Made by a program: the position numbers and the translations under genes
Shown here: positions 6,963-12,449 of the stretch, piece after piece
Layout of the letters: the number at the start of each line of letters is the position of its first letter
Numbering within the stretch: the stretch's first letter is position 1
DNA from: Thermohalobaculum sp038524325
GTDB taxonomy: Bacteria > Pseudomonadota > Alphaproteobacteria > Rhodobacterales > Rhodobacteraceae
DNA length: 12,449 bases
Reading direction: 5' to 3'
NCBI GenBank assembly: GCA_038524325.1
Contig: JBCBIS010000125.1
Coordinates: 1-12,449 of the forward strand
Notes under the pieces: generated by a model
What the model saw: only the letters and a program-made list of their open reading frames with translations
Told to the model about the DNA's origin: nothing
The model's database searches: none

Positions 6963-7008
6963 GCGAGGCGCGTCGCCCGGAGCCTTCTCGCGCAGACCGC
7001 CGTTCTGA
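6931..7008 (+). CDS. Possible 25-codon leader ORF upstream of cobB
   Basis: An ATG at 6931 opens a 25-codon frame starting MTGAQHSGAW and ending at TGA 7006-7008, whose A is also the first base of the cobB ATG (TGATG). The arrangement would allow coupling of cobB translation to a leader peptide. The peptide is rich in Arg, Pro, Ser and Gly with no recognised domain. The start has only a weak purine stretch upstream. The same frame is open back into cobA, so it may be chance in GC-rich DNA. Confidence 0.2.
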   Translation: MTGAQHSGAWPRGASPGAFSRRPPF

Positions 7009-8294
7009 TGCGGGCGCTGGTGATCTCCGCCCCCGCCTCGGGCCAGGGCAAGACCGTGCTCACCCTCGGTCTGCTCGCGGCGATGCGCGCCGCGGGTCAG
7101 CGCGTTGCGGGGGCCAAGTCCGGGCCGGATTTCATCGATCCAGGCTTTCACGCGGCAGCCACTGGCCAGCCCGCGGTCACCCTCGACGCCTTCGCGGCGG
7201 AGCCGGGGCAATTGGCAGCGCGCGCCCGGCAATTGGCGCCGACCGAGACCCAGACGCTGCTGGTCGAGGGCGCCATGGGGTTGTTCGACGGCGCCGCCAA
7301 CGGCACGGCTACGGGCACCGGCGCCACCGCCGCCCTGGCACGGGCGCTGGATCTGCCGGTGCTCCTGGTTCTGGATGGCGCCCGCATGGGGCAGAGCGCG
7401 GGGGCGCTGGCCCAGGGCCTCGCGGCCCGTCTCGGCGAAGGGCGTCTGGCCGGTGTCATCCTCAACCGGGTCGCCTCGCCCCGGCATGAAGCGATGTTGC
7501 GTGACGGGATGGGCGCGCTGCCGGTGCTGGGTGTGGTCCCATCCGGCGCCTTGCCCGCGCTGCCAGCGCGCCATCTCGGCCTCGTGCAGGCGATCGAGCA
7601 TCCCGACCTCCGCGGGTTTCTGACAGATGCTGCGACCGCCGTGGCGGCAGCATGCGATCTCGCCGCCATCGCCGCCCTGGCCCGCGAACTGCCCCAGGCG
7701 GGCACGCCCCGCAGGCTCGCGCCGCTGGGCCAGAGGATCGCCGTGGCGCAGGACGCGGCCTTCGGTTTTGCCTATGCTCATCTGCTTGCGGATTGGCGGG
7801 CGCAGGGGGCGGAGCTTCTGCCCTTCTCGCCCTTGGCGGATCAGGCGCCCGACGCGTCGGCGGATGCGATTTTCCTGCCCGGGGGATATCCCGAACTCTA
7901 CGCATCTATAGTGGCCCGGGCGCAGGGGTTCCATGCGGGTATGGCCCGGGCCGCTTCCCGCAACGTTCATATCTATGGAGAATGCGGCGGGTATATGGTT
8001 CTGGGCAAACAGCTTCTGGATGAAAATGGGACAGCTCACCGGATGCTGGGACTGTTGGACCTCGAGACGAGCTTTGCCGAGCGTCGCCGGCATCTCGGCT
8101 ATCGCCGCCTGATCGGTGCGGCGCCGTTCGAGGGCAGATACGCCGCCCATGAGTTCCACTATTGCACCACGCTCCACGCAACGGGGGCGCCGCTGTTCCA
8201 GGCCGAGGATGCCCAAGGGACCCGCCTTGCCCCGATGGGCCTGCGCCAGGGCACGGTCATGGGATCCTTTGCGCATCTGATCGAGGCCATCTGA
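7008..8294 (+). CDS. cobB: Cobyrinate / hydrogenobyrinate a,c-diamide synthase
   Basis: CobB uses ATP and glutamine to amidate the a and c carboxylates of the corrin ring; in the aerobic-type pathway the substrate is hydrogenobyrinic acid, before cobalt insertion. The 428-residue protein has the two expected halves. The first is an N-terminal dethiobiotin-synthetase-like ATPase with SAPASGQGKTVLTLGL (7-22) as P-loop, KSGPDFIDPGFH (37-48) and VEGAMGLFDG (86-95). The second is a C-terminal class I glutamine amidotransferase with FLPGGYPEL (289-297), YGECGGYMVLG (323-333, catalytic Cys326), the LETSFAERR-HLGYR region (352-366) and the terminal GSFAHLIE (419-426). The length matches CobB/CbiA. 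ATG 7008 is chosen because the conserved ATPase motif starts seven residues later. Sequence alone does not separate CobB from CbiA; the CobI/J/M/L context favours CobB. Confidence 0.93.
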   Translation: MRALVISAPASGQGKTVLTLGLLAAMRAAGQRVAGAKSGPDFIDPGFHAAATGQPAVTLDAFAAEPGQLAARARQLAPTETQTLLVEGAMGLFDGAANGTATGTGATAALARALDLPVLLVLDGARMGQSAGALAQGLAARLGEGRLAGVILNRVASPRHEAMLRDGMGALPVLGVVPSGALPALPARHLGLVQAIEHPDLRGFLTDAATAVAAACDLAAIAALARELPQAGTPRRLAPLGQRIAVAQDAAFGFAYAHLLADWRAQGAELLPFSPLADQAPDASADAIFLPGGYPELYASIVARAQGFHAGMARAASRNVHIYGECGGYMVLGKQLLDENGTAHRMLGLLDLETSFAERRRHLGYRRLIGAAPFEGRYAAHEFHYCTTLHATGAPLFQAEDAQGTRLAPMGLRQGTVMGSFAHLIEAI

Positions 8295-8306
8295 TCGCTT
8301 GCGCCA

Positions 8307-8336
8307 GGGCCGCCGCCCGCCAGAGGGATGCGGCCC
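8307..8336. terminator. Hairpin between convergent cobB and cobM
   Basis: GGGCCGC (8307-8313) pairs perfectly with GCGGCCC (8330-8336) around a 16-nt loop, inside the 54-nt gap between the two converging stop codons. Its position suits a shared bidirectional terminator. There is no T run on either strand, so the assignment is tentative. Confidence 0.3.
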
Positions 8337-8348
8337 CTTCCGCGGCGC

Positions 8349-9113
8349 TCAGCCCGCGCCCTGTCGTTTCGGGCGGAGGATATGGGGGTGGGCCCCGTCA
8401 TAGAGGGCACTGTCGCGAAAATCCGTCTCGGCCAGGGCAGGCCCCAGCAGGATCAGTGCCGTTCGGGTGATCTTGGCCGCCCGCACCCGGTCACGGATGG
8501 TGGCGAGCGTGCCTTCGATGAAGGTCTCATCCGGCCAGCCGACACGATAAGCGACGATGACCGGACAGTCTGCCCCGTAATGGGGGGTGAGGGCGCGCTC
8601 GATCTCCAGCAAGTTGCGGATCGAGAGGTGGATCGCCAGCGTGGCCCCGGTGCGGCCCAGCGTGTCCAGATCCTCGCCCGGCGGCATGGCGGAGGATTTC
8701 ATTGCCGTGCGGGTCAGGATCACGGTCTGCGCGACCTCGGGCACCGTCAGCTCTCGCCCCAACGCGGCGGCAGCGGCGGCATAGGCCGAGACGCCGGGCG
8801 TGATGTCATAGGGAATGCCCAAAGCCTTCAGCCGCCGGATCTGCTCGGCAATCGCGCCGTAGAGCGACGGATCGCCCGAATGGACCCGCGCCACATCCTC
8901 GCCCCGCGCATGGGCCGCCGCAATCTCGTCGATGATCTGATCGAGCGTCATGGGCGCCGTATCCATCACCCGCCCCGGCGCCTCGGCCACCACAGCCTCG
9001 GGCACCAGAGACCCGGCATAGAGGCAGACGGGGCAGTCCCGGATCAGCCGCAGCCCCTTCACAGTGATCAGATCCGGATCCCCCGGACCCGCGCCGATGA
9101 AATGGACGGTCAT
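8349..9113 (-). CDS. cobM: Precorrin-4 C11-methyltransferase
   Basis: CobM methylates C11 of precorrin-4 using S-adenosylmethionine to give precorrin-5. The 254-residue protein has the canonical length and motifs of this tetrapyrrole methyltransferase: VHFIGAGPGDPDLITVKG (3-20), CPVCLYAGSLVP (27-38), RVHSGDPSLYGAIAEQIR (76-93), TPGVSAYAAAAAALGREL (105-122) and ILTRTAMKSSAMP (132-144). The CLYAGSLV and RTAMKSSAMP stretches separate CobM/CbiF from the other methyltransferases here. Its ATG (9111-9113) overlaps the stop of the upstream GFA gene by 4 nt (9110-9113), so the two are likely translated together. It is the last gene of the minus-strand block and converges on cobB with a 54-nt gap. Confidence 0.95.
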   Translation of the reverse strand: MTVHFIGAGPGDPDLITVKGLRLIRDCPVCLYAGSLVPEAVVAEAPGRVMDTAPMTLDQIIDEIAAAHARGEDVARVHSGDPSLYGAIAEQIRRLKALGIPYDITPGVSAYAAAAAALGRELTVPEVAQTVILTRTAMKSSAMPPGEDLDTLGRTGATLAIHLSIRNLLEIERALTPHYGADCPVIVAYRVGWPDETFIEGTLATIRDRVRAAKITRTALILLGPALAETDFRDSALYDGAHPHILRPKRQGAG

Positions 9114-9514
9114 TGCACAATCTCCTCGCGATCGGGGCCGGGGAATTGCTCGGCTCCTCGGTCGATCTCATAGTAATCGCCCTTATCCGCACAGCAGATA
9201 TGGTGGGAGATGGTCAGTCCGGTCGCTCCATCCAGGGTGCCGGCATGGATCGAGATCATGGGGTTGCCGTGTTGCTCCCAGAACAGGCTGCTGCCACAGA
9301 TCGGGCAAAAGGCACGGCGGGCCTCGGGGCTGGATGTGTACCAGGCGAGATGTCCCTCAACCGTCAGGGCCGCGCGCGGAGCGGCGGTTGCGGCAACGAA
9401 ATGGCCCGATGTTTTGCGGCACTGCACGCAGTGGCAGGCAATCACGGGGCGGAGCGGGCCGCTGACACGATACTGGACAGCGCCGCAGAGGCAGCTTCCC
9501 TTGGTCTCACTCAT
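9110..9514 (-). CDS. GFA-family zinc protein (Gfa/CENP-V-like)
   Basis: A 134-residue protein of the GFA fold, named for glutathione-dependent formaldehyde-activating enzyme; most members have no proven activity. The cysteine pattern is complete: C8-x-C10 (SCLCGAVQY), C27-x-C29-x2-C32 (CHCVQCRKTSG) and C70-x2-C73 (FCPICGSSLFWE), enough for the two zinc sites typical of the fold. ATG 9514 is chosen over ATG 9532 because AGGAAGG sits 6 nt upstream and the family sequence begins at residue 6. It overlaps the cbiG-cobJ stop by 8 nt and the cobM start by 4 nt, so it is embedded in the cobalamin operon. No known corrin-pathway role fits. Possible roles are metal handling or thiol/aldehyde detoxification, but these are guesses. 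Confidence 0.88.
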   Translation of the reverse strand: MSETKGSCLCGAVQYRVSGPLRPVIACHCVQCRKTSGHFVAATAAPRAALTVEGHLAWYTSSPEARRAFCPICGSSLFWEQHGNPMISIHAGTLDGATGLTISHHICCADKGDYYEIDRGAEQFPGPDREEIVQ

Positions 9515-11360
9515 CCAGCACCTTCCTCTCATACCCCCGGGGGGTGTACATCCGCGGCCCCTCTCCCAACTGCGCCAGGCGGGATTGGGAGGAGCCGATG
9601 AGGACGGTGGTCAGCATGTCAACCTCGCCCACCTCCAGCGTGGCGAGGGTGCGATAGCGGATCTGCTCCTCCGGCCGACCGAGCGAGCTGGCCAGCAGGA
9701 CGGGACAGTCTTCGGGCCGGTGGCCCAGCAGGATGTCGCGCGCCTCGGCCAGCAGGGTGCGGCGGCGCTTGCTCACCGGGTTGTAGAAGGCGATCACGAA
9801 ATCTCCCTCCGCCGCCGCCCGGATCCGGCGCAGGATATCGGCGCGCGGGGTCAGAAGATCGCTCAGCGAAATCGCGCAGAAATCATGGCCGAGCGGCGCG
9901 CCCGCCCGGGCGGCGGCGGCTTGCAGCGCCGAGACGCCGGGGGCGGAGATTACCTCGACCCGGCGGGCGGCATCGCTGACCGGGCCCCCGGCCGCACCGG
10001 TATCCATCAGCTCGAAAACCAGCGCGCCCATCGCATAGATCCCCGCATCGCCCGAGCAGATGATCGCCACATCCCGCCCCTCGCCCGCGCGTTCCAGCGC
10101 AAAGCGGCAGCGTGCCTCCTCGCCGCCCAGCGGGAAGTCATGGCGCGGTTTGCCCGCGGCCAAGGGGCCGAGCAGGTCGATATAGAGGCCATATCCCACC
10201 AGCTCATCCGCCTCGACCACCAGCCGCGAGGCCTCGGGCGTGCGCCAGGCGGATTGGCCGGGGCCGATGCCGACCAGGCTCACCCGCCCCCGCCGGCCTC
10301 CGGGCAGCGCGACCAGTGGCGCCGGGGCTCGGGCGATGGCGCAGGTGGCGTTGGCGGTCTTGCGCTTCTCCACCACCAGCCAGCCCTCCGGCCCTGCCGC
10401 CGCCAGCGCCGCGCCCTCGGCCACGCCGTGACAGCCGACTTCGGCGAAGACGATCTCCGAGGGGTTGGCGAGCCGACCGGCCTCCGCCTCCAGCCGATCG
10501 GCCGGAAAGACCCGCAGTGGACTCTCTGGCGCCGCGAGGGACAGCACCGCCGGTTCGTCGGCCTTCAGATCGATCGAGAAGATCCCGGCGACGCCCGCCT
10601 TGGGGATCTGTTCAGCGGCCATCGCCTCCTGCACCAGGGCCTGCAACTCCTGCGGTGGACAATCCCGGGCGCATCCCACACCGATGACATAGCGTTTCGG
10701 GTGATAGGAGATCGCGTTGACCTCGCTCCCCTCGGTGCAGGTGACGAGCACTGCGTCCTCCTGTTGCATCGAGCCCAGCATGGGAAAGCTGTCCATCCGG
10801 TGCGATGTCAGGGTCACGCCCAGCTTCCGCGCCAGATCTTCGGCGAAAGGGCCTGCGCCCATCACCTGCCTCTCGGCACCGGAAAGCAGCCCTGCGGCCA
10901 GGCCTTTGACCGAGCCCGCCCAAATCTGCATCCCCCAGCCGGGTGGTGGCTCGTCGAGCGAAAGACCAAGCGTGAGATCGCCAGCTGTCGTGACCTGTGC
11001 GGTGCCGTTAAGGATCTCCGCAATCTCCCGCGCCAGCCGGTTCGCGCCGTGATGGCCGCCCAGCAGAGGGATGGCGGCAGAGCCGTCCTCGGCGACCGCC
11101 ACCACCGGCGGCTCGATGCGCTTGTCGGAGAGCAGGGGGGCGACCGCGCGGATCAGGATTCCCGCAGCACAGACGCCCACCACCGGGATGCCCGCGGCGA
11201 ACAGATCCCGGATATGGTCGAGCGCATCGGGGAAATGGGCATCCTCCGCGGCCACCCGGTCCTGACGGCCGTGGAGCGGCGCGCCCAAGGCAACGGCGAT
11301 GCGACGCGCGGTTGCGGCTCCGCTCTCGGAGAGGGCGATGACGGTGGGGGTGTGCTTCAT
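9507..11360 (-). CDS. cobJ: CbiG / precorrin-3B C17-methyltransferase fusion protein
   Basis: A 617-residue fusion. Residues about 1-130 form a CbiG N-terminal domain with LLGGHHGANRLA (99-110). About 145-220 is the middle region. About 225-345 is the CbiG C-terminal/CobE-like domain (GVGCARDCPPQEL 227-239, FAEVGCHGVAEGAAL 305-319, KTANATCAIARAP 334-346). From 358 onward is a complete CobJ with GIGPG (364-368), CSGDAGIYAMG (435-445), SAPGVSALQAAAARAGAPLG (472-491), FYNPVSKRR (525-533) and MLTTVLIGSSQSR (582-594). CobJ methylates C17 and contracts the ring; CbiG of the cobalt-early pathway opens the delta-lactone and releases acetaldehyde, while CobE is its small cobalt-late relative. ATG 11360 has no strong ribosome-binding site and lies 88 nt after cobI. 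The stop overlaps the GFA start by 8 nt. Confidence 0.93.
   Translation of the reverse strand: MKHTPTVIALSESGAATARRIAVALGAPLHGRQDRVAAEDAHFPDALDHIRDLFAAGIPVVGVCAAGILIRAVAPLLSDKRIEPPVVAVAEDGSAAIPLLGGHHGANRLAREIAEILNGTAQVTTAGDLTLGLSLDEPPPGWGMQIWAGSVKGLAAGLLSGAERQVMGAGPFAEDLARKLGVTLTSHRMDSFPMLGSMQQEDAVLVTCTEGSEVNAISYHPKRYVIGVGCARDCPPQELQALVQEAMAAEQIPKAGVAGIFSIDLKADEPAVLSLAAPESPLRVFPADRLEAEAGRLANPSEIVFAEVGCHGVAEGAALAAAGPEGWLVVEKRKTANATCAIARAPAPLVALPGGRRGRVSLVGIGPGQSAWRTPEASRLVVEADELVGYGLYIDLLGPLAAGKPRHDFPLGGEEARCRFALERAGEGRDVAIICSGDAGIYAMGALVFELMDTGAAGGPVSDAARRVEVISAPGVSALQAAAARAGAPLGHDFCAISLSDLLTPRADILRRIRAAAEGDFVIAFYNPVSKRRRTLLAEARDILLGHRPEDCPVLLASSLGRPEEQIRYRTLATLEVGEVDMLTTVLIGSSQSRLAQLGEGPRMYTPRGYERKVLDE
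9521..9527 (-). promoter_or_regulatory. Ribosome-binding site deciding the GFA gene start
   Basis: On the minus strand AGGAAGG ends 6 nt before ATG 9514. It lies inside the cobJ 3' end and makes 9514 a better start than the upstream in-frame ATG 9532. Confidence 0.6.
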
Positions 11361-11448
11361 GACTGGGTCCCGGGCGCATCTCTCAGCGCGTTTCGATGCG
11401 TTCGCGCAGCCCGTGTCGCGGGGCGCGAGGCAGGGTGGCGGCGGCCTG

Positions 11449-12153
11449 CTATTTCAACCACGGATCGTCTCCGCGATAGATCAGGATCATCGAGAAATAG
11501 GGCGCCTGTTCGGGTGCCTCGGAGAGCGGCAGGGCCCGGCCCTCGGGCAGCGAGGCACGTTCGATATAGACCGCTTTCTCGGTCAACCCCATCTTCGCCA
11601 GCAGAGCGCGCAGACGCGGCAGGTGGCGGCCGACTTTCATGATCGCCACAGACTCGTCGGCCTCGATCCGGGGCTGCAATTGGGCATCGGACAGCGGCCC
11701 GGGCAGAATCGTCAGAACATCGTTGCGCGCAACCAGGGGCCGGGCCGCCGCCGCCGCGCAAGCGCCCAGCGACGAGACGCCCGGCACGATCTCGACCGCG
11801 AAATCATCGGCCAGCCGGGCGAAGAGATACATGAACGAGCCATAGAAGAACGGGTCCCCCTCGCAGAGAACCGCCACGTCGCGCCCGGCGGTCAGATGCG
11901 CGGCGATCTGTGCTGCGGCCTCGGCATAGACCTCCTGAGCTGGAAAGCGCTCGACGCGCATCGGGACGATCATGGGGATCTCCTCGGCGCTGTCCGGGAT
12001 CACGCCATCCGCGATGCGGCGGGCAAAGCTCTCCCCGTGATCGGGGGCGGGATAGGCAATCACCGGACAAGCCGCGATCAGCCGGACAGCCTTGAGCGTC
12101 ATCAACTCCGGATCCCCGGGGCCGAGGCCGATCCCATAGAGGCGCCCGGTCAT
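11449..12153 (-). CDS. cobI: Precorrin-2 C20-methyltransferase
   Basis: CobI methylates C20 of precorrin-2 with S-adenosylmethionine, giving precorrin-3A and committing the intermediate to cobalamin instead of siroheme. The 234-residue protein has YGIGLGPGDPELMTLKAVRL (6-25), AYPAPDHGESFARRIA (33-48), VLCEGDPFFYGSFMYLFARL (95-114) and EIVPGVSSLGACAAAAARPL (121-140). The FFYGSFMYLF and PGVSSL stretches are characteristic of CobI/CbiL. Length and start are normal: ATG 12153 begins four codons before the conserved strand. The gene lies 40 nt downstream of cobL and 88 nt upstream of the cbiG-cobJ fusion; that 88-nt gap (11361-11448) shows no convincing promoter, riboswitch or terminator. Confidence 0.94.
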   Translation of the reverse strand: MTGRLYGIGLGPGDPELMTLKAVRLIAACPVIAYPAPDHGESFARRIADGVIPDSAEEIPMIVPMRVERFPAQEVYAEAAAQIAAHLTAGRDVAVLCEGDPFFYGSFMYLFARLADDFAVEIVPGVSSLGACAAAAARPLVARNDVLTILPGPLSDAQLQPRIEADESVAIMKVGRHLPRLRALLAKMGLTEKAVYIERASLPEGRALPLSEAPEQAPYFSMILIYRGDDPWLK

Positions 12154-12193
12154 GCCGTGCCCGGGCTCTTTGCTGCGGGTAATGGGGATCGGG

Positions 12194-12448
12194 TCATGTC
12201 ACGAGGCTCCATTGCGTCACCGGCATCGCCGGGCGCCAGCCGGTCAGCCGCCCCACCGGGCGCGCCCGGGCGGTGCTCAGACGGGTCAGTTCGCCACCAT
12301 GGGCGGCATGCAGCGCCAGCAGCAGCGCCTCGCTCTCCAGGGTCACGGCATTGGCGACCAGCCGGCCCCGTGCGGGCAAGCTGTCGAGCGCGCGGCGGGC
12401 GAGCGCCTCGGAGAGACCGCCGCCCAGGAAGATCGCGTTCGGCCGGCG
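12194..12448 (-). CDS. cobL: Precorrin-6Y C5,15-methyltransferase (decarboxylating), C-terminal part
   Basis: Only the last 84 codons are inside the window; the gene continues past the right edge, so this is a window truncation and not a broken gene. The visible part is the CbiT-like C-terminal domain, with NAIFLGGGLSEALARRAL near the start, GRLVANAVTLESEALLLALH in the middle and ARPVGRLTGWRPAMPVTQW near the end, all typical of CobL. CobL methylates C5 and C15 and decarboxylates the C12 acetate side chain of precorrin-6B. The frame can be followed upstream of the in-frame TTG at 12377-12379 to the window edge, so that TTG is not the start. cobI follows 40 nt downstream. Confidence 0.9.
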   Translation of the reverse strand, partial: RRPNAIFLGGGLSEALARRALDSLPARGRLVANAVTLESEALLLALHAAHGGELTRLSTARARPVGRLTGWRPAMPVTQWSLVT

Positions 12449-12449
12449 C

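Noticed and set aside
5583..8276. 897-codon open frame on the minus strand across the antiporter end, tRNA, cobA and cobB
   Set aside because: It runs antisense to a tRNA and two clearly identified genes. Its translation is Arg/Gly/His/Gln-rich with no domain. Long antisense frames are expected in DNA with GC-rich third codon positions.
9515..9532. ATG 9532 as the GFA gene start
   Set aside because: It adds six residues with no family match and lacks a well-spaced ribosome-binding site, whereas AGGAAGG is ideally placed for ATG 9514.
9534..9544. CCCCCGGGGGG palindromic run
   Set aside because: It lies in the cobJ coding sequence as ordinary Pro/Arg/Gly codons near the C-terminus; there is no reason to give it another function.
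11361..11448. 88-nt gap before the cbiG-cobJ start, checked for a cobalamin riboswitch or promoter
   Set aside because: No B12-box-like element, T run or clear -35/-10 pair was seen; only a 5-bp GCGCG/CGCGC inverted repeat, too short to call.
9210..11642. 810-codon open frame on the plus strand opposite the GFA and cbiG-cobJ genes
   Set aside because: It is antisense to two well-supported genes, has low-complexity Arg/Gly/Gln composition and no recognisable motif.

Overview
The window is GC-rich and densely packed. It reads as alphaproteobacterial, most likely Rhodobacterales (Rhodobacter/Paracoccus/roseobacter relatives). That assignment rests on gene content, the Cob-type (aerobic-style) corrin genes, the CbiG-CobJ fusion and codon bias. 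It is an inference, not a database match.

Region 1 (1-5830, + strand) is the downstream part of an Mrp-like cation/proton antiporter operon. In order it encodes an MnhB-type subunit, an MnhC/NuoK-type subunit, an MnhD/NuoN-type antiporter subunit, a second NuoL/MrpA-like antiporter subunit, a small two-helix membrane protein of unknown function, and a third, 569-residue antiporter subunit. Almost every junction is a 1-8 nt stop/start overlap, so the genes are probably translationally coupled and make one membrane complex. Upstream genes (probably the E/F/G and DUF4040-type subunits) lie outside the window. The third antiporter subunit lacks the TM7 lysine that the other two keep.

Region 2 (5831-6059) holds a tRNA-Gln(CTG) gene and a short promoter region for cobA. 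The promoter region has a CRP-like palindrome and a good -35/-10 pair placed so that transcription could begin at the cobA ATG.

Region 3 (6060-12449) is a cobalamin (corrin ring) biosynthesis locus in two convergent blocks. On the + strand are cobA (uroporphyrinogen III methyltransferase, pathway entry) and cobB (a,c-diamide synthase). On the - strand, in transcription order, are cobL (3' end only), cobI, a cbiG-cobJ fusion, a GFA-family zinc protein and cobM. Together CobA, CobI, CobJ, CobM and CobL perform C2/C7, C20, C17, C11 and C5/C15 methylation, and CobB amidates the a and c side chains. The ring-oxidising enzyme (CobG or CobZ), CobF, CobK and CobH are not in the window. The GFA gene overlaps both neighbours, an unexpected placement for a protein with no known corrin function.

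No insertion sequences, CRISPR arrays or cobalamin riboswitches were seen. There is no gene-free stretch longer than about 300 bases.
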